A DNA stretch of 64,000 nucleotides from Chryseobacterium pennipullorum (GCF_003384725.1 NZ_QNVV01000019.1:39290-103289); one strand, 5' to 3'; positions 9,157-16,807 are shown, counted from the first letter of the stretch. Program-made: numbers and translations. The notes: a model not told the origin generated them from the letters alone.

Positions 9157-10230
9157 CTACCTTTTAAATTCTTCCATTAAATCGATGAACTCATCAAACA
9201 AATAGTTTGCATCTTCAGGGCCGGGGCTCGCTTCAGGGTGGTATTGAACGGAGAAGCACGGATGGATTTTATGCTTTAATCCTTCATTGGTTCTGTCGTT
9301 CAGGGCGATGTGTGTTTCGATAAGGTCTGTTCCTTTTAAGCTTTCCTGATCTACAGCATAGCCATGGTTTTGAGAAGTGATCGCAACTGTATTTTTCTCT
9401 AAATCTAGTACAGGATGGTTTCCGCCTCTGTGCCCGAACTTCAGCTTGAAAGTTTTGGCTCCGCAAGCCAGACCTATCAATTGGTGTCCCAGACAGATTC
9501 CGAAAATCGGAACTTTTCCAAGCAATCCGCGGATCATATCTAACGCGTGTGGAACATCTTCCGGGTCACCGGGACCGTTTGACAGCATGATACCGTCCGG
9601 ATCCATCAGTAATATTTCTTCAGCAGTTGTATCCTGAGATACTACAATAATATCACAGTTTCTTTGGGAAAGCTCTCTGATGATTCCCAGTTTTGCTCCA
9701 AAATCTACCAGTACAACCTTGAAACCTCTGTTCGGATTAGCGTAAGGCGTCTTGGTAGAAACCGCTTCCACCTGATTGATCGGGAAAGTGGTTGATTTCA
9801 GTTCTTCAGCAGTAGCTGTTTCATCTGCGTCTGCGTTCACAATTTTTCCTTTCACTACTCCGTGGTTACGAAGTACTCTTGTCAATCTTCTTGTATCGAT
9901 TCCTGAGATTCCTGAAAGGTTTTTCTTTTTAAATAATTCATCTAAAGTGATCTGAGTACGGAAGTTGGAAGGAAGATCGCAAAGTTCTTTTACGATAAGC
10001 CCTTTGATTGCCGGCTCGATACTTTCATAATCATCACGGTTAATACCATAATTTCCGATAAGCGGATAGGTCATACAAACTATCTGACCGCAATACGATG
10101 GGTCAGAAATCAATTCCTGATATCCTGTCATTCCGGTATTGAAAACTACTTCTCCTGCAGTTTCCAATTCTGCTCCGAAACCTTCTCCATGAAACACTTC
10201 ACCGGACTCCAGTATTAATTTTTTCTTCAT
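9157..10230 (-). CDS. carA: Carbamoyl-phosphate synthase small subunit (glutaminase)
   Basis: The 357-residue protein hydrolyses glutamine and channels ammonia to CarB. The N-terminal CPSase small-chain domain (EVVFNTGMTGYQEL...SDPSYCGQIV) is followed by a class I glutamine amidotransferase domain. The nucleophile elbow is GICLGHQL (Cys) and the His/Glu pair is in QYHPEASPGP. Length is typical. It is downstream of pyrB across a 210-bp gap that carries a tandem repeat (10264-10425), so a shared pyrB-carA-carB transcript is likely but not certain. Confidence 0.97.
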   Translation of the reverse strand: MKKKLILESGEVFHGEGFGAELETAGEVVFNTGMTGYQELISDPSYCGQIVCMTYPLIGNYGINRDDYESIEPAIKGLIVKELCDLPSNFRTQITLDELFKKKNLSGISGIDTRRLTRVLRNHGVVKGKIVNADADETATAEELKSTTFPINQVEAVSTKTPYANPNRGFKVVLVDFGAKLGIIRELSQRNCDIIVVSQDTTAEEILLMDPDGIMLSNGPGDPEDVPHALDMIRGLLGKVPIFGICLGHQLIGLACGAKTFKLKFGHRGGNHPVLDLEKNTVAITSQNHGYAVDQESLKGTDLIETHIALNDRTNEGLKHKIHPCFSVQYHPEASPGPEDANYLFDEFIDLMEEFKR

Positions 10231-10263
10231 TTTTTCTATTTAGATTTTCTATTATTTTATTAA

Positions 10264-10425
10264 CAGGTCGCCTCTACGAGGCTTTGGATGGTTATATCCT
10301 CTTATTTCCATGGGTTTCACCCATTGCTATGATCAGGTCGCCTCTATGAGGCTTTAGATCGTTATATTCTCTTATTTCCATGGGTTTCACCCCATTGCTG
10401 TGATCAGGTCGCCCCTCCGGGGCTC
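10264..10425. repeat. REP-like tandem repeat, 2.3 copies of a ~70-bp unit
   Basis: Units start at 10264, 10334 and 10405 (the last partial), each with CAGGTCGCC. Every unit contains a small hairpin: GCCTC-TAC-GAGGC at 10270-10282, a near copy in unit 2, and GCCCC-TCC-GGGGC at 10411-10423, where both arms have changed together. A second hairpin, ATGGGT-TTC-ACCCAT, is in the middle of units 1 and 2. This fills most of the carA-pyrB gap. Confidence 0.85.
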
Positions 10426-10441
10426 GTTGCCTTTTTAGTTT

Positions 10442-11332
10442 CTACTTAAAAACAAACCCTTTTCCTTCTAAAGCTTCTTTCAGAATAGCCATTCTGGCGA
10501 AGACCCCGTTTTGCATTTGTTTGAAGACTCTCGATCTTTCGCACTCAACCAGGTCGGAATCTATTTCTACTCCTCTGTTGATGGGTGCCGGATGCATGAT
10601 GATCGCTTCTTTTTTCATTGCTTTTTCTCTTTCCTTCGTGAGACCATATCTTTTATGATATTCCGAAGCAGTGAAGCTCATAGCCGCATCATGTCTTTCG
10701 TGCTGGATTCTCAATAACATGAGAACGTCCACTTCAGCGATTAGCTCGTCTACCGAGAGATAGGTTCCGTTGATCAGAGCTCCTTCATCAAACCATTGTT
10801 CAGGGCCTGAAAAATATACTTTGGCGCCCAGCCTTCTTAATGCCTCTGCATTTGAGTTGGCAACACGGCTGTGTTTTACATCTCCAACAATTCCTACCTT
10901 CAGTCCCTCAAATTTTCCGAATTCCTGATAGATCGTCAGCAGATCCAGCATACATTGAGATGGGTGGTTTCCCGTTCCGTCTCCTCCATTGATCACCGGA
11001 ATGTTAATATTTTTCAGTTCTTCAAAGTATCGGTCTTTTTTATCCCGGATGACCACCAGGTTTACGCCTATACTTTCAATTGTCTTTACCGTATCATAGA
11101 GACTTTCACCTTTGTTTACCGAACTGTGTGATGCATCAAAAGGAACTACCTGAAGTCCCAGCTTTCTTTCTGCAAGATCAAAACTTGTTTTCGTTCTTGT
11201 ACTGTCTTCGAAGAAAAGGTTTGAGCAAAAAACTTCTCCTTCAATTTTAGCAGTTTTACCGTTCGCAAAAGCCAGTGCTTCTGTCAGTATACTGTTGATT
11301 CTCTCCGTGCTTAGTTCTGTAATCGTAAACAT
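10442..11332 (-). CDS. pyrB: Aspartate carbamoyltransferase catalytic subunit
   Basis: The 296-residue enzyme condenses carbamoyl phosphate and aspartate in the committed step of pyrimidine synthesis. The carbamoyl-phosphate loop FFEDSTRTKTSF, the GDGTGNHPSQ segment (the usual HPTQ motif) and HPAPINRG (usual HPxPxxR) are all present. No pyrI regulatory-chain gene is adjacent. A leader ORF and intrinsic terminator immediately upstream (11354-11465) suggest that pyrB, and likely carAB after it, is controlled by transcription attenuation. Confidence 0.96.
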   Translation of the reverse strand: MFTITELSTERINSILTEALAFANGKTAKIEGEVFCSNLFFEDSTRTKTSFDLAERKLGLQVVPFDASHSSVNKGESLYDTVKTIESIGVNLVVIRDKKDRYFEELKNINIPVINGGDGTGNHPSQCMLDLLTIYQEFGKFEGLKVGIVGDVKHSRVANSNAEALRRLGAKVYFSGPEQWFDEGALINGTYLSVDELIAEVDVLMLLRIQHERHDAAMSFTASEYHKRYGLTKEREKAMKKEAIIMHPAPINRGVEIDSDLVECERSRVFKQMQNGVFARMAILKEALEGKGFVFK

Positions 11333-11358
11333 AATTCTTTAATTTTTGAGCATAAAAA

Positions 11359-11381
11359 AAGCGAAGACAAGATCTTCGCTT
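11359..11381 (-). terminator. Intrinsic terminator of the pyrB leader
   Basis: The stem is 9 bp (AAGCGAAGA / TCTTCGCTT on the minus strand), the loop 5 nt, and a run of seven T's follows. It lies 21 bp before the pyrB start codon and 3' of the leader ORF, so it can only act as an attenuator for pyrB. Confidence 0.85.
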
Positions 11382-11451
11382 AATAACAATAAATATCGTA
11401 AAGGGCGCTTTCGCCCGGTAAATCTAATGATATAAATGCTTTTTTATTCAT
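11380..11451 (-). CDS. Candidate pyrB leader peptide (23 aa)
   Basis: ATG at 11451-11449 to TAA at 11382-11380 encodes a 23-residue peptide that begins MNKKAFISLDLP and ends ALYDIYCY. Its last codons run through the U-rich pause region, with UAU, AUU, UAU, UGU and UAU in the final six. It is preceded by a textbook promoter whose -7 element ends only 6 bp before the ATG, so the mRNA may be leaderless. It is too short for homology-based calling. The case for translation rests on its exact placement relative to the terminator. Confidence 0.6.
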   Translation of the reverse strand: MNKKAFISLDLPGESALYDIYCY

Positions 11452-11457
11452 TAGGTG

Positions 11458-11488
11458 CAAAGATACAAAAATTTCACGAACCTACAAA
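11458..11488 (-). promoter_or_regulatory. Promoter of the pyrB leader
   Basis: On the minus strand TTTG (11488-11485), a 19-bp spacer and TATCTTTG (11465-11458) match the Bacteroidota primary-sigma consensus TTTG-N19-TAnnTTTG exactly. Predicted initiation falls at or next to the leader ATG at 11451. Confidence 0.8.
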
Positions 11489-11546
11489 AACAAAGTTTGA
11501 AATAAATTAAAAACCTCAGTATTTCCTTATTCTCATTTTAAATTAA

Positions 11547-11554
11547 TATTTTTG
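11547..11554 (+). promoter_or_regulatory. -7 element of the Lrp/AsnC gene promoter
   Basis: TATTTTTG matches TAnnTTTG and lies 21 bp before the ATG at 11575. It is back to back with the pyrB leader promoter about 60 bp away. Confidence 0.55.
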
Positions 11555-11574
11555 TTAAATCTCAAATTTATTTT

Positions 11575-12036
11575 ATGGATTTAAAAGACAAAATGATTCT
11601 AAGCATTATTCAGGAGGATTCTACATTATCTGTTAAGGAAATTTCCGAAAAGATTGGTCTTACCTTTACTCCTACGTATGAGCGCATCAAGCAGTTGGAG
11701 AAAAACGGAATCATTGAAAAATACGTTGGTCTTTTAAACCGTGAAAAGCTGGGCCTTAATATTATCGTTTACTGCAATGTTCGTCTGAAAGAGCAATCCA
11801 AAAAAGTACTGGAGACTTTCGAGAAAAACATTTCAAAGTACGATGAAGTCCAGGAGATCACCAGTCTGTCCGGAGAATATGATTATATGCTGAAAATTGT
11901 TGCAAAAGATATTAATTCCTACAATGATTTTGCGGTGAGTGTTATTTCAAACCTACCCAATATCGGACAATACCACAGCTCCATTGTCCTTCATGAAGTA
12001 AAAAAATCCACCAAGTTTAAAATTGACCTGGAATAA
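11575..12036 (+). CDS. Lrp/AsnC family transcriptional regulator
   Basis: The 153-residue protein has an N-terminal winged HTH (LSVKEISEKIGLTFTPTYERIKQLEKNG, residues ~18-46) and a C-terminal RAM ligand/oligomerisation domain (SLSGEYDYMLKIVAKD...). Members bind amino acids and form dimers to hexadecamers. It is divergent from the pyrB leader and convergent with argH, so it sits exactly between the pyrimidine and arginine clusters. Control of one of them is plausible but cannot be shown from sequence. Confidence 0.9.
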   Translation: MDLKDKMILSIIQEDSTLSVKEISEKIGLTFTPTYERIKQLEKNGIIEKYVGLLNREKLGLNIIVYCNVRLKEQSKKVLETFEKNISKYDEVQEITSLSGEYDYMLKIVAKDINSYNDFAVSVISNLPNIGQYHSSIVLHEVKKSTKFKIDLE

Positions 12037-12050
12037 GTTCCTTTATTTTT

Positions 12051-12178
12051 AAACCATTAAGAACCTTTAAGAGGTGAAGAATAATTAAGGAATTCGCAAG
12101 CGAATTTTAAAACGATGCGGCTAAAAAATCGCAGCTATTCTTTAACTTATCTTAAAGGCTTCATCTCCCTTAGCGGTT
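12051..12178. repeat. AAACCATTAAG inverted-repeat unit 1
   Basis: The unit opens with AAACCATTAAG 14 bp 3' of the Lrp stop codon and closes with CTTAGCGGTT. TTTAAGAGGTGAAG near the left end is mirrored by CTTAAAGGCTTCATC near the right end, giving an imperfect hairpin of ~128 bp. Confidence 0.65.
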
Positions 12179-12215
12179 CAGTATAATCAATCATCAAATT
12201 CAAAGAGCGGAATAA

Positions 12216-12340
12216 AATCTAACCATTAAGATCACTCAGGCAACAAGATTTATTAAAGATTCACAACGAAAAGGGCGCAGACTAAAGTAATTTCATTCTG
12301 CTGATAAGCCTTAGTGTTTATCACCTTAATGGTTTAGATT
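12216..12340. repeat. AAACCATTAAG inverted-repeat unit 2, abutting the argH stop codon
   Basis: On the argH sense strand it begins AATCTAAACCATTAAG immediately after the argH stop codon and ends with CTTAATGGTTAGATT. The two ends are inverted copies with one base missing. Confidence 0.8.
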
Positions 12341-13645
12341 CTAACCCAATAATTTATTCTTCAGTTTATTGAACTGGTATTCTATCTTATCCAGACAAAG
12401 GTTCCCGATGCTCCCCTGATGGGTATGATCAAGTCCTCCCGGTTCAAATTCAAACTCATTATTTTCAATTTCCTGCCCCACTTTTACATAGGCATCCCGG
12501 AAAGAGCTTCCGCTTTTCACTTCCTCATTGATTTTCTCTACACTGAAAAGGTATTTGTACTTTTCATCTTCCAGAATTCCGTCTTTCACTTGAATATTAG
12601 GCAGTGTATAGCTTAAAATCTCCAGACATTCTTTCAGAGAGTCAATTGCCGGAAAGAGAATCTCCTTTGTCAATTGTACATCCCGATGATATCCGGAAGG
12701 CAGGTTATTCGTCAGTAGGATCAGCTCATTTGGTAAAGCCTGAATTCTGTTGCATCGTGCACGGACAAGCTCAAAAATATCCGGATTCTTCTTGTGCGGC
12801 ATAATGCTGCTCCCTGTCGTAAATTCTTTGGGAAAGCTGATGAAATCAAAATTCTGATTCAGGTACAGACAAACATCGTATGCAAACTTACCAAGGGTTC
12901 CGGCTAATGTAGCCATCGACATTGCCAGTAGTTTTTCAGACTTTCCACGGGTCATCTGAGCGTACACAGAGTTATAATTCATCGACTGAAAACCTAGATT
13001 ATAAGTGGTACTCTCACGGTTTATTGGAAAAGAAGAACCATATCCCGCTGCCGATCCCAATGGATTTTTATTGAGGATATTCTTAACCGAAAACAACATT
13101 TCCACATCATCCAGAAGAGCTTCAGCATAGGCTCCAAACCATAATCCGAAAGAGGAAGGCATCGCGATCTGTAAATGGGTATATCCCGGAAGCAAAACAT
13201 TTTTATGCTGATCTGCCAGTTGAATCAGAATCTGGAAAAACTCATCCGTAAGGGCTGTGATCTCCCGGATCTCATCCAGTAAATACAGCTTTATGTCCAA
13301 TAAAACCTGATCATTTCTCGATCTTGCCGTATGGATCTTCTTTCCTGTATCGCCCAGTTTTTCAATCAGGATCGATTCTATCTGAGAATGGATATCCTCA
13401 GCTTCTTTATCAATTTCAAAAACCCCATCTTCAATTGTATTTAAAATTTCGTTTAAAACAGACAGCATGTGCTCTGATTCTTCACCGGAGATGATTCCAG
13501 TTTCTGCAAGCATTGTACAATGTGCCATTGAGCCTTTAACATCATATTTTGCTAAACGTTCGTCGAAGTCAAGATCTTTCCCTACGGTAAAGTTATTGAC
13601 TAATATATTGGTGGCAAGGTCATCCTTCTGCCATATCTTTTTCAT
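12341..13645 (-). CDS. argH: Argininosuccinate lyase
   Basis: The 434-residue enzyme splits argininosuccinate to arginine and fumarate, the last step of arginine synthesis. Family signatures are visible: DIHSQIE and TARSRNDQV in the first third, GYTHLQIAMPSSF, and the fumarase/aspartase-superfamily signature GSSIMPHKKNPD. The length is a little short of the ~460 typical in proteobacteria but complete. It is the last gene of the minus-strand arg cluster, separated from argE' by 273 bp of repeats (13646-13918), so it may be transcribed partly on its own. Confidence 0.96.
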   Translation of the reverse strand: MKKIWQKDDLATNILVNNFTVGKDLDFDERLAKYDVKGSMAHCTMLAETGIISGEESEHMLSVLNEILNTIEDGVFEIDKEAEDIHSQIESILIEKLGDTGKKIHTARSRNDQVLLDIKLYLLDEIREITALTDEFFQILIQLADQHKNVLLPGYTHLQIAMPSSFGLWFGAYAEALLDDVEMLFSVKNILNKNPLGSAAGYGSSFPINRESTTYNLGFQSMNYNSVYAQMTRGKSEKLLAMSMATLAGTLGKFAYDVCLYLNQNFDFISFPKEFTTGSSIMPHKKNPDIFELVRARCNRIQALPNELILLTNNLPSGYHRDVQLTKEILFPAIDSLKECLEILSYTLPNIQVKDGILEDEKYKYLFSVEKINEEVKSGSSFRDAYVKVGQEIENNEFEFEPGGLDHTHQGSIGNLCLDKIEYQFNKLKNKLLG

Positions 13646-13671
13646 ATGTAATGATTTAAAATATTAATTGG

Positions 13672-13818
13672 TTTTGACATGCCCGGCAAGGCATTCCTTA
13701 AAATTATTATTAACTATAAAAAAACATTTCCTTATTTAAAAGTTTCGTTTCTAATCTTTCTTTTTGCATAAATCCTTATTAAAAACTTAAACTTCTTGCC
13801 TGCCAGGCGCTGTCAAAA
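13672..13818. repeat. 147-bp element bounded by 22-bp imperfect inverted repeats
   Basis: The left end TTTTGACATGCCCGGCAAGG (13672 onward) and the right end, whose reverse complement begins TTTTGACAGCGCCTGGCA (13797-13818), are inverted copies with a few indels. The ~100-bp interior is AT-rich without an ORF. It looks like a MITE or REP-type element in the argE'-argH gap. Confidence 0.65.
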
Positions 13819-13885
13819 CATTTATTTGGAAGTTATAAATTAATGATTAGAGGTTAGTTATACCCTTTATTCGGTCTTTTTGCTA

Positions 13886-13920
13886 CTAACTTCTCCTATC
13901 TAACTTCTAGCTTCTCTCTT
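13886..13920. repeat. 7-bp repeat array C, abutting the argE' stop codon
   Basis: Five in-phase heptamers on the plus strand: CTAACTT, CTCCTAT, CTAACTT, CTAGCTT, CTCTCTT. The array overlaps the argE' stop (13919-13921) by two bases. A weaker inverted set (GATTAGAGGTTAGTTA) lies about 30 bp further on at ~13844-13860. Confidence 0.7.
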
Positions 13921-15001
13921 ATAACACTTTTTCCAAAATCCGGATATAGATATCAATCCCTTCCTCTATTTCGTTAATAAAGATGAATTCATCCGCAGTA
14001 TGAGAGCGCCTACTGTCTCCAGGCCCTAATTTTACTGAGGTACACGGAATAATTGCCTGATCTGAAGAAGTGGGTGAACCATAGGTTGTTCTTCCGATTT
14101 CTATCCCTGCTTTTACAAACGGATGTTCCATTTCAATTTTTGATGAATTCAATCTGAAGGACCTTGCAGTAAGGGTAGATTTCATTTGTGACTGAATGAT
14201 CTCAAAAGTTTCTTTATTGGAATATTCATCGGTCACCCTTACATCCAGCGTAAAGTGACACGACTCAGGAACTACATTGTGCTGTACCCCGGCACGAATT
14301 CCGGATAGTGTAATTTTCACGGCTCCCAGGTATTCTGAAACCTTTGGAAAGGTAAAGGATAAAATATGCTGCAAATCCTTCATGCATTTCACAATCGAAT
14401 TGTCCTCATTGGGATGAGCAGCATGAGAAGGAGTTCCTTTCATTTCCCCGTCTATCACAAGCAGCCCTTTTTCTGCAATCGCCAGATTCATCTGCGTGGG
14501 TTCTCCTACAATGGCGAATTCTATATTAGGGAGCTGTGGAAACAGAGCCTCAATTCCGTCAAAACCTGAAATCTCCTCCTCTGCCGTCAAAGCAATCACT
14601 AAATTATATTTTAAATCTTCTCTTTCATAAAAATGTAAAAAAACCTGTGCCATGGAAACCAGCGAGGCACCGGCATCATTACTTCCCAACCCATACAACT
14701 TTCCGTCTTTCTGCAAAGGTAAAAACGGATCCAGTGTATAAGCTTTATTGGGCTTTACCGTATCATGATGGGTATTCAGCAGGACAGACGGCTTAAATAC
14801 ATCAAAGTTTTTATTGACCGCCCAGATGTTATTTTTAAAACGCTTGGTCGGAATCTGATGTTTCTTGAAGAAATTCTCGATTTCCACCGAGGTATTGAAC
14901 TCATCTTTGCTGAAAGAGGGAATTTCAATCAGATTTTTAAGCAGCCCAACGGCATTGTTCAACAGTTCTTCTTTATTATAAACAGATTTCAGTTCCTGCA
15001 T
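13919..15001 (-). CDS. argE: M20 family N-acyl-amino-acid deacylase of the arginine operon
   Basis: The 360-residue metallohydrolase removes the acyl group from an acylated arginine precursor. In Bacteroidota the transcarbamylase acts before deacylation, so the expected substrate is N-acyl-citrulline rather than N-acetylornithine. Metal ligands are visible in NTHHDTVKP (His, Asp), GLGSNDAG (Asp), TAEEEISG (Glu pair) and a C-terminal His near SRRSHTADEF. A dimerisation domain occupies roughly residues 175-285. It overlaps the 3' end of argB by 26 bp, which indicates translational coupling. The gene symbol is by role; substrate choice is inferred. Confidence 0.88.
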   Translation of the reverse strand: MQELKSVYNKEELLNNAVGLLKNLIEIPSFSKDEFNTSVEIENFFKKHQIPTKRFKNNIWAVNKNFDVFKPSVLLNTHHDTVKPNKAYTLDPFLPLQKDGKLYGLGSNDAGASLVSMAQVFLHFYEREDLKYNLVIALTAEEEISGFDGIEALFPQLPNIEFAIVGEPTQMNLAIAEKGLLVIDGEMKGTPSHAAHPNEDNSIVKCMKDLQHILSFTFPKVSEYLGAVKITLSGIRAGVQHNVVPESCHFTLDVRVTDEYSNKETFEIIQSQMKSTLTARSFRLNSSKIEMEHPFVKAGIEIGRTTYGSPTSSDQAIIPCTSVKLGPGDSRRSHTADEFIFINEIEEGIDIYIRILEKVL

Positions 15002-15770
15002 GATGACTTTCTATATGGTTTTTCAGTTCTGTTTCCTTGATCAGAAACACCTTATTTACATTATTTTTTATCGCGCCAAGCGCATTTTCAAGTTTGGGCA
15101 AAATTCCTTTATGCAGTTTTCCTTCTTCCTTTAATACTGCAAATTCTTCTTCGGAAACCCTTCTGATCACAGATTCAGGATTATCCACATCTTCCAACAC
15201 CCCTTCTTTATCAAAACAATACAGCAACTCAATTTCATATTTCTCCGAAAGAGCCTGCGCCATTACGGACGCTATAGTATCCGCATTGGTGTTGAAGAGA
15301 TTACCTTTTTTATCGTGGGTAATGGCTGAAAATACAGGGATAAGATCAAGCTTAATCAATTTTGAAAGCAACTTTCTATTGATGCTCTTCTTATTGATAT
15401 CCCCTACAAAGCCAAAATCAATTTCAGGATGTTGCCTTTTTGTAGCTTTGATCAGATTTCCGTCTGCACCGGAAAATCCTATGGCATTGCATTTTTTCTG
15501 CTGAAGCTTTTCTACAATATTTTTGTTGATTCCCCCGGCATATACCATTGTTACAATGTCCAGTGTTTCTTTATCCGTAATCCTCCTTCCATTGATCATT
15601 TTCTGTTCTACGCCAAGCTTATCAGCTAAAGTTGTCGCCAGCTTTCCACCACCATGAACAAGAATCTTTTTTTCCTTAATTCCGGAAAACTGATCTAAAA
15701 ACTGATCCAGCAACCCCTCATCATCAATGAGCGATCCGCCTATTTTTACGATGTATAACTTTTTTTTCAT
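14976..15770 (-). CDS. argB: Acetylglutamate kinase (N-acylglutamate kinase)
   Basis: The start at 15770 (MKKKLYIVKIGGSLI) is preferred over one 15 codons upstream, because the longer version reads through the palindrome that follows argF'. The amino-acid-kinase fold is evident: KIGGSLI at the N-terminus, HGGGK (phosphate-binding loop), FGFVGDI and NADTIA. It phosphorylates N-acylglutamate in the second step of the pathway. At 264 residues it is the arginine-insensitive short type as far as length tells. Its end overlaps argE' by 26 bp. Confidence 0.93.
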   Translation of the reverse strand: MKKKLYIVKIGGSLIDDEGLLDQFLDQFSGIKEKKILVHGGGKLATTLADKLGVEQKMINGRRITDKETLDIVTMVYAGGINKNIVEKLQQKKCNAIGFSGADGNLIKATKRQHPEIDFGFVGDINKKSINRKLLSKLIKLDLIPVFSAITHDKKGNLFNTNADTIASVMAQALSEKYEIELLYCFDKEGVLEDVDNPESVIRRVSEEEFAVLKEEGKLHKGILPKLENALGAIKNNVNKVFLIKETELKNHIESHHAGTEICL

Positions 15771-15783
15771 TGTAACTTTTTTT

Positions 15784-15823
15784 AATGATCCTTGCAAGGT
15801 TAAAAACCTTGACAAGGATCATT
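15784..15823. repeat. CCTTGTCAAGG palindrome overlapping the argF' stop codon
   Basis: The arms AATGATCCTTGCAAGGTT and AACCTTGACAAGGATCATT form an 18-bp stem with one bulged base and a 3-nt loop. The last seven codons of argF' (NDPCQGF) and its stop are inside the hairpin. No T-run follows on the sense strand, so it is not a standard terminator. A sister copy is at 28477-28512. Confidence 0.85.
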
Positions 15824-16771
15824 CAGATCATCTAAAATTTCGCTGAAAATTGCTTGCGCAGAGAAAATACGGTTCTTTGCCTGCTGGTAAATAATGGAGT
15901 TACCTCCGTCCATGACCTCATCACTCAATTCTACATTACGACGAACCGGAAGACAGTGCATTACTTTAGCATTGTTGGTTTTTTCAAGCTTTTCATTGGT
16001 AAGCATCCAATCTTCTTTCACTTCCGGCATTGCGGCATAATCATCAAATGAAGACCAGTTTTTTACATAGATGAAATCTGCATCCTTCAACGCTTCTTCC
16101 TGATCATGGATTACTTTCACGTCTTTTGTGAAATTTTTATCCAGGTCATATCCTTCAGGATTGGTGATCACCAGCTCCACATCCATTTTCTGCATCCATT
16201 CTGCAAAAGAGTTTCCGACAGCATGGGCAATAGGCTTGATATGAGGCGCCCAGGTCAATACCACTTTGGGTTTGCGGTCTTTATTCCAGTTTTCGGTAAT
16301 CGTGATACAGTCTGCCAGGCTTTGCAGCGGATGGCGTGTTGCCGATTCCAATGAAATCACCGGTACTTTGGCATGTTCTTCAAACTGGCTTAAGATGCTT
16401 TCATTCACATCATCTTCCTTGCTCTTCATTCCGGCAAAGCAGCGCACAGCAATGAGATCACAATATTGGTTCAGGACTTCAATTGCGTCCTTGATGTGTT
16501 CTACGGTGTCTCCGTTCATGACAGCTCCATCAGCAAATTCAAGATTCCAGGCTTCCTGTGCGGCATTTAAAGTCAGAACATTCAATCCTAGGTTCTGTGC
16601 CGCAATCTGACTGCTCAAACGGGTTCTCAAACTTGAATTTAAAAATACAAGTCCAATTGTTTTTCCCTTTCCTTTTTCTGTTTCAGTAAGGGAGTTTGCT
16701 TTTATTTGTAAAGCTTTTTTTATAATTTCCTGTAAGTTTTCTACATCGCTTACAGTGGTGAATTTTTTCAT
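15800..16771 (-). CDS. argF': N-succinyl/N-acetyl-ornithine carbamoyltransferase
   Basis: The 323-residue transcarbamylase joins carbamoyl phosphate to an N-acylated ornithine. The carbamoyl-phosphate loop reads NSSLRTRLS instead of the STRTR of ordinary OTCases, and QEAWNLEF with Trp75 is the acyl-ornithine-specific region. HCLPVRRNVE replaces the HCLP motif context. From memory of the B. fragilis enzyme, a Pro (N-succinyl) or Glu (N-acetyl) before the conserved EH sets specificity; this protein has Val90 (GDTVEH). The acyl group is therefore unresolved. The C-terminal NDPCQGF is encoded by a palindromic repeat. Confidence 0.92.
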   Translation of the reverse strand: MKKFTTVSDVENLQEIIKKALQIKANSLTETEKGKGKTIGLVFLNSSLRTRLSSQIAAQNLGLNVLTLNAAQEAWNLEFADGAVMNGDTVEHIKDAIEVLNQYCDLIAVRCFAGMKSKEDDVNESILSQFEEHAKVPVISLESATRHPLQSLADCITITENWNKDRKPKVVLTWAPHIKPIAHAVGNSFAEWMQKMDVELVITNPEGYDLDKNFTKDVKVIHDQEEALKDADFIYVKNWSSFDDYAAMPEVKEDWMLTNEKLEKTNNAKVMHCLPVRRNVELSDEVMDGGNSIIYQQAKNRIFSAQAIFSEILDDLNDPCQGF

Positions 16772-16807
16772 TTTAAAATTGATTTTAAAGATTTTGTTTT
16801 TAATCCT

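Larger units (their letters stand above)
11354..11451 (-). promoter_or_regulatory. Putative pyrimidine attenuator upstream of pyrB
   Basis: In transcription order the minus strand carries a short leader ORF (11451-11380), a 5-bp GC hairpin inside it (GGGCG-AAAG-CGCCC, 11403-11416), then a U-rich run (about 11402-11383). An intrinsic terminator follows: 9-bp stem AAGCGAAGA/TCTTCGCTT at 11359-11381 with seven U's at 11354-11360. The leader stop codon overlaps the first stem bases, so a ribosome that keeps up with polymerase would stop the terminator from folding. This is the logic of the E. coli pyrBI attenuator. The parts are seen in the sequence; UTP sensing is inferred. Confidence 0.75.
12037..12340. 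other. Gene-free 304-bp gap filled with inverted-repeat units
   Basis: No ORF of note. Two AAACCATTAAG-type repeat units (12051-12178 and 12216-12340) fill the gap between the convergent Lrp gene and argH. Between them are small palindromes such as AATTCGC-AA-GCGAATT. I see no clear U-tract terminator for either gene; the repeats may do that job. Confidence 0.7.

Noticed and set aside
15784..15823. Intrinsic terminator between argF' and argB
   Set aside because: The stem is strong but no T-run follows on the sense strand, and the downstream genes overlap as one operon.
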